From Pteria penguin (Eukaryota > Mollusca > Bivalvia > Pterioida > Pteriidae), in the NCBI GenBank assembly GCA_035048485.1, contig CM068585.1, forward strand, positions 15,171,501 through 15,235,500: a stretch of 64,000 nucleotides of DNA, given 5' to 3'. The notes under the pieces are model-generated. The model had not been told where the DNA came from. It worked only from the letters and a program-made list of their open reading frames with translations, and did no database searches. Made by a program: the position numbers and the translations under genes. This document shows positions 1 through 10,600 of the stretch, piece by piece; position 1 is the first letter of the stretch, and each line of letters opens with the position of its first letter.

Positions 1-530
1 AGTTAACCATGCATCCAACATACAATTTTGAACATAAATCCTATTCAGCCGCCATTTTTAATTTTGGCCGCCATCTTGAAATGGTAGGAAAATCCAGTTG
101 GCACACAATCTATATTGATAATATACTATCAGAAGATTATTCCTACAAATTCTCATGCTTATATCACAAAAAGAACTATTTTGGTGGAATTTAAGCATAA
201 GCCGCCCCACTAAGATGCCACATTTGACTTACTTAATTCCACTTTAAAAGTGACTTAATTAGATAAGAAGTTGGGGGTAGCTCAGTATCGGACAAAGTAC
301 TAATGCCAGAGTGACAAAACTTGCCACAATGATTCATATTGAGATATCTAGATGGATCCTTGCATCAGATTCAGCATTTGACCTTTTTATCCACTCGACT
401 GACTTGGTTACGATGTTTGGAGTAGCTCAGTGGTAGAAAAATCTGCCTGTCCTAGCTAGGCATCACATTAACTATTTTGAGTTTGAACTGCCTTTTTACT
501 ACACTTTTGAAGCAATATTTTATGCTATAA
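1..530. repeat. Upstream flank with tRNA-like A-box relics
   Basis: Two stretches begin like a tRNA: GGGGTAGCTCAGTATCGG at about 273 and GGAGTAGCTCAGTGGTAG at about 419. The second is followed about 55 bases later by a poor B-box (GAGTTTGAACTGCC). They look like decayed SINE heads, not working tRNA genes, since no cloverleaf closes. Confidence 0.35.
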
Positions 531-1489
531 TACGAGGTATGATCAAGAAGTTCTCAGCTCCGTGTAAAGATTGAAAGAATTGTCATTATTTTTAATATTA
601 TTCCCCTTCATCTCAATGGACATTCCCCACCTTTGTTCCAATTTCTTAATCCCTTCAAATTAGAGTGTCTAATTCTGGTCTCTCAAGTACGCATATATAG
701 AGTCAACTATATCCTCATTGCTTCCAAAATTCTTACCACGTAGGTAAGAATTGACTTTTGGGAACAGATAGAAGTCAGATGGGACGAAATCTGGAGAATA
801 TGGGGCATGAGGAAGAACCTCTTGGAACGTGGGAAATGTTAGCGGGTGCATTATCCTGCAAGGGCAGCACGTCTCTGGTTAGCTTTCCTCTCCTCTTTCT
901 CACAATCTCCTGACGCAGCCTCTTTAACACATTAGCATTATGTGTGCCATTTATCGTGCGGCATTCTTCAAGAAAATCAGTCATGATTATTCCCTGATAT
1001 TTCCAAGAGAAAGAGGCCATAATTTCCCCAGCTAAGGAAACTCTTGAAATATTTTAGGAGGGGCTGAGCCAGGGTAAATTCTGAATGCTGTTTCTTTCTT
1101 TTAGATTTAGGATCAGAATGGTGAACCCAAGTTTCATCCAAAGGGATTATTCGACGCAAAAATTCCTTGGGATTCTCCTTTTAGCAATGCAAAAGATATA
1201 AAGAAATATCATACCTGTTTCTCTGTTGATTCAGTCAACATTTTAGGGACCCATCCCACGGAGACCTCAAACGACGAACGTTGCCTAATATGTCGATTAA
1301 AATTGATTGAACAGCTTAAAACTTAAGTACCGCCCATTTTTCCCTCAACCTTGGGGCATGAGAATTTTTTCAGTAGAGTCAGAGCAAGATTTTTTTTCAG
1401 CAATAAAATATTGTTGTATAATAATACCAATTTGATAATAAATATTTTTTGACAACATTATCCTTTATTTACCACTTCATACCTCTAAT
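531..1489 (-). mobile_element. Mariner-family transposon relic
   Basis: Ends show imperfect inverted repeats: TACGAGGTATGATCAAGAAG at 531 and, reversed at about 1489, TTAGAGGTATGAAGTGG. The body is a broken mariner transposase on the minus strand. A second, more damaged copy lies at 23823-24590 on the + strand. Confidence 0.72.
660..1320 (-). pseudogene. Mariner transposase pseudogene (DD34D type)
   Basis: Read from 1320 down to 660 the pieces lie in order but in different frames: WVPKMLTESTEKQ, then IIPLDETWVHH, then SWKYQGIIMTDFLEECRTIN, VRKRRGKLTRDV and QDNAPANISHV, then YSPDFVPSDFYLFPKV. These are the family's first Asp block (DETW), second Asp (QDNAPA) and the YSPDxxPSD block of the DD34D triad. 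At least two frame changes and internal stops make it inactive. It is unrelated to the host gene. Confidence 0.85.
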
Positions 1490-2465
1490 ATGTATATAAT
1501 AGTATTCTGTCTGTATCCTGTTGTGGGGAGTGATCGATACTTTTGCACAGTCTAACCCGTCCCAGCTATGCTATACGCTTTTAGTCACCCATACTGATAT
1601 CATTTACTTTGTATTTTCATCGACGAGACGAAATGAAATGTAAGGAGTGGAAGGGGGACAAAGGAAGGGGGTAGGAAGTTGCAAGGGTGCGATTTTGAGA
1701 AGGCTACCCCTTGCCCCCCCCCCCCCCCCCCCCCCCCCTTATGAACTGTTTTGGCATATATCTTTTTTTACAACTATGGTCGTGGTGCACACACAAAGAT
1801 GTTAGAAGTAGTTCGTCAACTTTAGGTTTAAGCCACGCCCATAGGGTGAGATATAACGGAACGTGATATAACAAAATCTTTTCCAGGAAAAAAAGAGAGG
1901 ATTTTCCTGTCCGAAATGTGAAAAAAAGCAACTGACTCAGTCGTATCACAGAAATATTACATGGATGTAACAAAATTAAAAGTTGACGACTGTCTGATTG
2001 GGGAATTTCCAGCTCAAATTTCATAAATTCCATTTTTGAGAAAACCTCAATAGTGTATATGTTTTTGAAAAGGTCTTTTTGAGACTGTCAATTTAGAATT
2101 TGTTTGAATAAAATCGGACAAGAAAATTGGTATCGAATGACTCAGAATGAAATACTGAAAGTGAAAATGGAAAGAAAATGCTAAAAATATTGAAATAAAG
2201 AAGTTGAAATGTTCAGATAAATTTGTCGGCACATCAAAGGCTTGACGAATGTTGCTGAATACGCGTATAGCATTTGCATATCATTACATGTCGGCACACA
2301 CCGTCATTCTGAGCAGAAGTAGGGGGGAATAAAAGTGGGAATACCTTAATAATGTAATAATTTGAAAAAAAAACAAACAAACAAAAAACAAAAACAACAA
2401 ACAAAAACCATAAAAAAACATAAACAAAAACATACACACATAAGAACATCGAAAAAAAAAAGTGC
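1490..2465. other. Non-coding flank with C25 tract and A-rich stretch
   Basis: No gene recognised. Contains an uninterrupted run of 25 C at 1714-1738 and a CAAAA/AAAC-rich low-complexity stretch at about 2366-2463. Short open frames here are produced by those tracts. Confidence 0.6.
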
Positions 2466-2469
2466 AGAT

Positions 2470-3400
2470 GCGATACCGACTTACGGTGGTCAATCGAGAT
2501 GACAATACTCAATCTATAGGCTATATTCAAGTAACCGGAAAGGACCTTTTAAAACTTTAATTTTAAAATACGATTGTGACGTCATACTTGGTAGGCATCT
2601 TAGTTCACCAAGGGTTTAATCGCATTCCGCTAAACGCTTCATTGCAATATATTGAGAGTGGAACATAGCGGAAGGAACTTGTGACGTTGCGTTGCAAGAC
2701 GACTTGGTAGGAACACTGACATTATATATCCAAAGATAAGATTTTACGTCATGAATACGATATCGCCAAAGTATGCAATGTCCGTAGTTTGGATATAATT
2801 CGGAAATAGTCTATTGGTGTGGTTAAACGGTTTACGGGCCTTCCTTCCCACTCACTACGAAAGCAGTGTAATCAAATCAAGGACACGCATCTAAAACTCT
2901 ACAATTTATCCTCCATACAGAAAGCAAGGATCAACAAGTTTCTTAAGTTGAGATGTCATAAAAATATAAACAGGTATAATAATACAGAGTAAGACCAAGA
3001 TATCAGAAATATATTAATCGACATCAACATGAGCAAACATTGCTCTGCCGATTTGGAAGCCAGCTAAGACCATTGACCTGAAGTAGTTCCAACTAACAGT
3101 CAGAGGGAACGAGGTTCAGGAGCATTTCTTCTTGGAAAATGGTTTTAACAGGGCCCATTATGTAGTTCATACCACCATGTTAGCCAGCGTGCAACGTTCA
3201 AGTAAAAATATGTAGAAAACCAATAAAAATTTATTGTCTTTTTCATGATCTCCAGGTCATATTGTCAATGACGAAGGAGTTTTATTATTTTAGAAACCAA
3301 CTACATAAACTTATCGGAACCTCAGACCCTCCTAAGTTGTACACAAGATCACCGTAGAAATTGGGATGAGAAATTCCATTGGATATATATTGTTGCCAAA
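2470..3400 (-). repeat. Degraded coding-type interspersed repeat, copy A
   Basis: Resembles 34805-35450 over most of its length, including GCGATACCGACTTA, GGTTTACGGGCC, CATAAAAATATAAACA, GCTCTGCC, CTAACAGTCAGAGG and CAGCGTGCAACGTTCAAGTAAAA. On the minus strand it carries short, stop-ridden pieces parallel to the open frame of copy B. It is probably a fragment of a retrotransposon coding region, but the class is not certain. Confidence 0.6.
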
Positions 3401-4662
3401 GTAATATTTGATAACAATTCTGAATAAGACCTACTGTAAATTTCCTAAGGTTTTTTAAAGTTTATGATACCTGTAACACAGAGTTAAAAGTTCCAACGTT
3501 ATTTTATAATTGTGGGTGTTTGTGTACGTGTGTGTGAAAGTCCAAAACGTTAGCCCAGGCTCTGGCAAATCAAATCAACTAAATTATATAGATACCATAT
3601 GATGAGAATCTCTAGGAACATCTGTGACCATCCATATAAGAGAAATTTACAACTTAGGAAATCTAAAATCGTCACGTCTATAATAATATTTGTATGAAAT
3701 TTGTTGTTAATTATCTTACTTTATAGGCCCAAGCAAGGTGTTTCTGTATCACAAATACTGCTTTGTTTAATCAAATTTCTGGTGGATATTCATGTAATGA
3801 ATTCTTATTTTCATTTGTCACCTTGTAATGAGATTCTGAACATTGAACTTGACAACATCGATGACTGCCGATGACTGTGCACATATTTGAGCAATATGTC
3901 TTCCAAGCTCAGGGTTATCGATAACTAAGATGTCGCCGAGATACATGTACATCAAACATCTCCAAAAGATCGAAACGTTTAGATTTTGAACAGAATGCAT
4001 AAATCCCTCACATAAAAATATAGAAACAAATCTGTTAAAAAAAAGGGGGGGGGGGGGGCACAGTTAGTACACATAGGAATCCCATGGCCAATAATCTGCT
4101 GATAAATCTTGCCATTAAATTAAAGTAACAAATATGGAAATTTGTCCATGATTGAACTGATGCAGAACAAAAGATCATAATATCACCAATTGTTATACGA
4201 AGCTCGCCGGGAAAAGTTGAGTTTTAACACCTTTTTTTTAAGATAGTCTCGTGGAGACAGATTGTCTGTGAAAAATACAGCTACAAGTTTGCTAGAAGAA
4301 GTATGTCCAAAATGTAAGCGCTGGATATACTAGTGCCTCTAATAATCTATTGGTTAAAAAAAAAACAAAAACAAAAACAAAATTAATACGGGCTCGATGT
4401 TCAAACCGGAAGTTGATTTGTATCCAAGACAGCGCAAAACAGGTTCGTGTTCCTTACTCTTCAACGACGATGGATTTTGCTATTGAATATGTTGATTAAA
4501 ACGGTAATCATGCTTTGAATTGCCACAGTGATGGTTCCCATAGACAAAAATTTTGCAATCTGTCAGTGACATGTTTTTTTTAGTTTTTCAGCAAACTGCA
4601 ACAATATGAATGCTCTACTGTAGCTGTACTGTGCAGGCGGTACATAGTCATAGATGATAGAA
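3401..4662. other. No gene seen; short homopolymers
   Basis: AT-rich sequence with a G14 run at 4045-4058 and A-rich tracts near 4355-4382. Nothing coding recognised on either strand. Confidence 0.5.
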
Positions 4663-4742
4663 TCACCGGAATTACCGATATTCACCGGAATTACCATATA
4701 AATGACCGGAATTACCGCTTAATGGACCGGGATTACCGGATT
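4663..4742. repeat. Short tandem repeat ACCGGAATTACC
   Basis: Four imperfect units of about 22-25 bases, each with ACCGGRATTACC. No coding sense. Confidence 0.7.
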
Positions 4743-4956
4743 AAGTCGAGATATCCGATGTCAAGATATCGAAGTTTTAGTTTATATTGGAAAATAACAA
4801 ATTGTATTTTATGCATTTCAGCACATTTTTTCCATCTTTCAAATTTAAAAGGGTAAGGGAAATAAAAGTCTTATATCTCCAGAACAATTTGACATACACC
4901 AGTGGTTTACCCATCAAATGTGTGTTATGATATATTCTATTTAGTGTAGTAAAGAG

Positions 4957-5527
4957 TAGTGATGTAGCGATTATCACTGACTATCGATTATCAGTCGCCA
5001 ATTGACTTCGATTTCGATGATCGATTACGAATTTTCATAATCGGTTATCGCTAAGAAGAAGAAACAAATCAGAGCGAGTTATGCGCCGGTCAAATTATCT
5101 TGTAAAATTAAAAAATCAACATGGCGAACGCCGACTCAAATAGTCGGGCACGCCTGACCCGGATTTCCGCTATGCTTCGGGGTCAGGCGGGCCCGACTAC
5201 GACTCGAATAACAATTCGAAAGTCGGAGGTCGAGTGATAAATTGAGGGGAGAAACAATATATCCATTCCCAGGAAATAAGAAATCTGAAGTATGGAAGTA
5301 CTTTGGCTTCTTAAAAAAACGAGAAGGTCTCCAACAAAAGAAAATTTAGATATGTCGGTCGCATGTCACACTTGCTGTCAATGACCTTTTTAAAAAGGTT
5401 TTTAAAGAAAAGTAACAGAATTTTTATTCTTCTGAATTTTTCGATTATTTCCGATCATAGATCGATTATGGAGAGCCGATTATTCTGATTAATCGATTAT
5501 TAATTTTGTCCGATTATACAACACTTA
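4957..5527. mobile_element. hAT-like non-autonomous element with direct flanking repeat
   Basis: Starts TAGTGATGTAGCGATTATC and ends, read from the other strand, TAAGTGTTGTATAATCG. It is flanked on both sides by AGTAAAGAG (4948-4956 and 5528-5536), which fits an 8-9 bp target-site duplication as made by hAT transposases. 571 bp, no transposase frame. An inner GC-rich inverted pair surrounds GCCTGACCC/GGGTCAGGC. Confidence 0.7.
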
Positions 5528-5566
5528 AGTAAAGAGAGTATAGACATAAACATCAAATTCCAGAAG

Positions 5567-6447
5567 TACCGTATTTACTCGAATATAATACGCACTTTTT
5601 TTCGCCAATTTGACCCCTCATTTTCTCACTGCGTATTATACATAGGGTTAGAAATCTGGAACTTTTTTTCCGCGCTTTTAAGCTTCAGTGGCGGATTTAG
5701 AGGAGTGCATGTGTCCGTTAAAGTATCTAAAGCCGTCAATCAAACCCACGAGGCTTGAGATATATCTATTGTCTGTATACTGTCCGCTTCCCATAGTAAA
5801 TTCCCAAGGCGATAAAAGGAGTAAAGTCTACAATGTGGCAGAATACTTGTGCCGTGTTATTTAGCAATGATTTCTGATTAGCAGATTGTACGGGTGATAT
5901 ATCCTTAATTGGTTAATCGATAGTTACGCAACAGGTGAAACTACTTGACCGTAACGGCACGAGCATTGACAGTTTGGATAACATTCATTCACTGGTTTGT
6001 TTTTTTTTATATATTTTGTCTTCGCAAACATTTGCGATCTCCGCGTAAAGTTCACATAGTATCAGGGACGTATATATCTACGTCCCTGATAGTATATTAG
6101 ACACGCACGTTCATTCTAACGAGAGAGAAAAAATGAAGCGATCGTTATGCGAGTTTGATTGTAAATGAAATGAAAGAGAAAAGCGTTGATATCACACGAT
6201 GAATAAAGGCTGGTCGTTCTGTGCCGCTTTTGATAATAATACACGTTACGCGATTACACTGTAAAAGGTATACGGCAAAGCAAATTCAGCTCGCGGTCTT
6301 GCTGTTTCAACACGAAATTGAAGTCTTGTTTTGGATTTTTCCCCTGCGTATTATACACGGAGTTAGACGTTTTTTCATGATTTTCGAGGTCATTTTGGGG
6401 GGTGCGTATTATACTCGGGTGCGTATTATAATCGAGTAAATATGGTA
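5567..6447. mobile_element. Element with ATACGCAC terminal inverted repeats, complete copy
   Basis: Left end ACCGTATTTACTCGAATATA and right end (reversed) ACCATATTTACTCGATTATA, each continued by ATACGCAC; about 26 of 28 bases match. AAGT lies just outside both ends and could be the target duplication. 881 bp, no transposase recognised. A truncated copy in reverse orientation lies at 41665-42612. Confidence 0.72.
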
Positions 6448-7160
6448 AGTTAAAAATAAAGCGAAAGAAGCAACATTATGTTGTCAATAATTTAGGGGCT
6501 TTGCAATAGGCAGTCTACCACTTTCCTTTAACTCCCTCACTGACATTGACCTCAAATTTTAATCTTGTCCTCATTTCTTGACAATCTTGCATGCTCATAA
6601 CTGGCAAACTTGAACCATCTAGAATTGGGTTATACGACGTTTTTGTAAATTGATAATTTATGTGTGCCAGCCATGTTTATCTTGTGTGAATTTTGATCTT
6701 GCCATGTATTAAGACACAGTTCCAAGGTAATATTAGGCTTGATGATATTAATTGGTTGTGCGTAATGCAGTACAGTACTCAAAACAAGATTTTAAGCAGA
6801 ACATATTTATTAAAGAAAAAACTATTAACAAATGAAAAATAAAAGTCAGAGAAAAATCATATACAATAGGATACATGTATATTAAGTCTTGCAGGTATAA
6901 TACTAGGTCTATATAGTTGTCTCCCTTTAATCAAAAGTTAATAGGTGATATTTACTGTATGCTGAATGCATTGATTAGTTAATACTTGTGACCTATACTG
7001 TAGAACAGGTGTGCATTCTGAAGCCGTTATCCAATTTACCTGACAAGGAGAAAGTTAAAAGATAAACAATATAGAAATATTTGTAAATCTGACATGTGTT
7101 ATCAATAAAAATCACATATGTATCACTCATATCAACAGTGTTTGAAATGAGGTTACAGTG
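6448..7160. other. No feature seen
   Basis: AT-rich; no coding frame or repeat recognised. Confidence 0.5.
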
Positions 7161-7308
7161 CCCCCCCCCCCCCCCCCCCCCACCCCCCCCCCCACCCCCC
7201 CCCCCACCCCCCCCCCCCCCCCCCCCCCCCCCACCACCCACCCCCCCCCCCCCCCCCCCCCCCACCCCCCCCCCCCCCCGCCCCCCCCCCCCCCCCCCCC
7301 GCCCCCCC
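7161..7308. repeat. 148-bp C-rich tract
   Basis: Almost pure C on the + strand, broken by single A or G. Lies about 240 bases upstream of the start codon of exon 1. On the minus strand this is a G-run tract able to form quadruplexes. All proline- or glycine-rich frames here are artefacts of the tract. Confidence 0.9.
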
Positions 7309-7545
7309 AGTTCCTACATCTATGGGTTATAAATATAAACTTTGGATAATTTGGCAAAACTCAAAACTACAAACAAATGTGAAATAAGTATATTCATGAT
7401 TACTCTGATTAACAGTTTAAGGGTTTAAAGGAGTTTGTATATAAAGATAGAGATAATTTTTATTGCCAGTCCATAATGCCAGATTATCTATTTATTCATA
7501 TAGTTATATTTTTATTGACAGATTAGTTGAGTCCTGTATATAAGG
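7309..7545 (+). promoter_or_regulatory. Possible 5' UTR / proximal promoter of the ROCO-like gene
   Basis: Short AT-rich stretch between the C tract and the first ATG. A TATATAAGG string at 7537-7545 touches the ATG, too close to act as a TATA box for it. A possible acceptor (TTGACAG at 7514-7520) could mark a 5' UTR exon. No firm promoter element. Confidence 0.25.
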
Positions 7546-7614
7546 ATGGAGGTCATAACATATGACGAGGAAGAAGCTCTCTTGAGGAGTTACATACCTC
7601 TGGACAAAATCAAG
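7546..7614 (+). CDS. Exon 1, start codon
   Basis: Begins MEVITYDEEEALLRSY and ends before GTAAAT; 69 nt, phase 0. The ATG has A at -3 and G at +4, a good start context, and an in-frame TGA lies 18 nt upstream (7528-7530). Further 5' non-coding exons cannot be excluded. Confidence 0.75.
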
Positions 7615-10600
7615 GTAAATAACTGCTAACTGTAACTAGATTCTGGAATTTTGAATGATCCATAGATAAGGAATAATAAATCCAAAATTGACCCAAGTAG
7701 TGCTTGAAGACTCTAGATTCATGTTGTGACTAGTCTGTAATATTATTGACCACTTTGTCTTATATAAACCTATTCAAATAGAAGAAAAGATATCTAGCAC
7801 TGTAATGGATTGGAGTGAAGAAAGTGTGTCTTGATATGAAGTATGTTTGTTTATTTATTTTTATTTTTGAATTTTAGAAATTGTGAAACTAGAGTTGCCT
7901 GCCAGAGTCTTTACTGTGATGTTGGTTGTTTTGAGGCAGACAACTAAAATATGTACACACCAATAATTTAAATGTGTAAATACTGCTATACAGATCAGCT
8001 AAAATCACATTGACTTCATTAGTGGTTTACTACAGTATCGTATTTGTGATGTTATAGTGTCAGTCAACTAGTTAAAATGTATATAGGTATAATAATACAA
8101 TTATTTTCAGTCTATAAAGTCAGTATATTGAGATATGAGGTCTTGACCTGGTGAACTTGGCAACCTGTATTGACCTCTTGAGCAACAAGTTTTGAACTTC
8201 ATATTTCACCATATTGATTTCAAACACAATAAATACCGGTATCCATAGCTAGATGAATTATTTTTCAAGAGTTGTTTGTGGTATACTTCTGCCACATACT
8301 TGTCAGATGTTATATTGACATAATTTTCTGATTAGTTGCCATAGCATCTGACAGGTCGACATAATATTTTGCAAGTCAGCATTATATCTAGCAAGCCAAC
8401 ACTTTTCAGACAAATCAAGATAGTATCTGGCAAGTCAACATAATTTGTGACATCATCATATATTATATATTATGAAAATATATACTAATGTTTATCTGAT
8501 AATGTTTCAGCATTTCTCAGTAATGTATTGGGTGCAGTTTGAAACTAATTTAAATTGTTTCATGTTTTTCTCCCAAGAAAAATCTTGAGACCTGTGAATG
8601 GGATAAAGTGACAGGTATCAACTTTGCTAGTAATGGATACTGTACAGATGCTGTATTGAAGACCATTCTGTCAGTCAAAAAGGTGATTGAAAATCATTAT
8701 GATAAATTCAAACGTTTTGAATTTTGTAAAGTTTAAAAATGACTAAGTGCATTCTTTTTTCAAAACTTTATGTTTTCTTTTTTTTTTTAAAAAAAGTTTG
8801 ATTTTGATTAAATCATCACACCTCTTCTTAGCATAGGCATATGAACATTAACTATAATACCTAGTATGCAATTCTTAGTTTACAATGAGCTCAGGTTGTT
8901 TATTTGTTGGTTTTTTTTAACTATTAGAATACATATGATACATATGGGCATAACAGTTATATGATTGTTTTTAAAAATGCTTGAACTGACAAACATTCAT
9001 AAATTAAAGATTTCTTATACATCATTTACATACCATTAAAATAGTTGGAAACAATCGTACTGTTCTAAAACTGAGTGTAATATTTCAGATATGTAGCTGT
9101 AAGATATGGTATATGCCTATCATTTAAAAAAGTATTTGAAACAAAAATACTCAAGGTCCTATTATAAATGTATTGGTTATTAAGGAAATTGTCATTTATG
9201 TAAACAAACCAAGGTTACATCTTCTCATTCAATGTATGAAAATGAACTATACTTGAAACATTTTCTGACATTAATTTTTGTGTGTGAACATCATATATAA
9301 GATCTAAAATATAACAATTTTTTCTCGCAATAAAAAAGAAATCTGCAGGAAGGTCCACTTAAATGTGATTGCAGAAAGTGTTTTGATATCACAGAAGTTA
9401 ATCGACTAGTCGTTATGTATAATACAATTGTGGGCCAATGAAAAAAAAAAAATCTGTAATGCATTTAACAAGTGTTTCGTTAATATACAGTCATCAGACA
9501 TATTATCCAAACTTTGATATATATACTCAGGAATGTACAAATAGTCCCCCTTGATAATACACCAAGCAATTCATGCTACAATAAACACAGCATGTTGTCT
9601 TGTGAGACTGACTTTCAAGGTTATGTAAGAAGACTTTTGTGACTGTACATACAAATAAAAGATAAAAGTCACGTCATAACAAACATAATAACATTTAACC
9701 AGCCGTTCTCAATTTTATACCCATTCACATACTTCTTATCAATTTTTATCTTGTACATTATTACATAAGATATGATTTTTTCTTGGCATTTATTTCCAAC
9801 TTTGAGGTTGTGGGTGATTATGGTGTGAATGAAAACTCTTATTCAAAGACTATAGTTCCTACGATTCTATGATGTGGGAAGAAAGATAAATACCTATGCA
9901 TCAGTGTAAACATGTGTAGTTTTTGAATAGTAATAAATTTCTATCTAAAGATTGACATGTTGTGTAAAGTCATGCAGCTGTATCACAGAGTTAACACCAT
10001 CTACACTGTTTCAGGATACTCTCACTTCATTAACTGAAGTGAAATTGCAAGGATGTCAAATGATCACAGACATAGGAATGAAGTGGCTATCACAGATCAT
10101 AGAGGGAGCTACCAAACTCCGCATGGTACTGTCTGTCACCATACATCTGTATCATATTATTATAAGGGGTATATCAATTAACAGTGATATAAGTCTTCAT
10201 GATACACCTAGAATATGTATTACTTATTTGTGTCAGAAGGGCCAAGAAATCTAATTTTGCAATTCCTTATGGTCCAGTAAAAACTGATAGCAATCAAAGT
10301 GTAAGGATACCAGTAGGTCAAATAGACTTTCGTTGCATTTTTGCATTTTGCATGTTTTACTTCATGTTTAGTGAAATAATTAATGTGAATTCTGAAATGA
10401 ACATATGAACACATGATTTATATAGTATTGCGAAGTGTGAGATTAGTGTATTGGTATACCCATAATTATTGATCCCTTTAAAATGAAACTTTTCAACATC
10501 CTCAAATCAAATTTGGATATATGCTTACACATCAAGAGAGGAAGAATCCTATGGATTTTGGGGTCAAATGTTCAAAGGTCACAGCTGATAAAAAAAGACT

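Noticed and set aside
419..492. Functional tRNA gene
   Set aside because: Only an A-box-like start is good. The B-box is poor and no cloverleaf can be closed. The same applies to the tRNA-like stretches near 23340-23420 and 45540-45870.
1704..2033. 109-codon open frame on the minus strand
   Set aside because: It ends in the C25/G25 tract (poly-Gly end) and shows no domain.
7096..7357. Proline- and glycine-rich open frames on both strands
   Set aside because: They are translations of the C/G homopolymer tract, with no start context or flanking coding sequence.
9952..10014. Extension of exon 3 upstream to the ATG at 9952
   Set aside because: A good acceptor (CACTGTTTCAG) lies at 10014, the phase from exon 2 fits there, and the upstream residues do not fit the LRR pattern.
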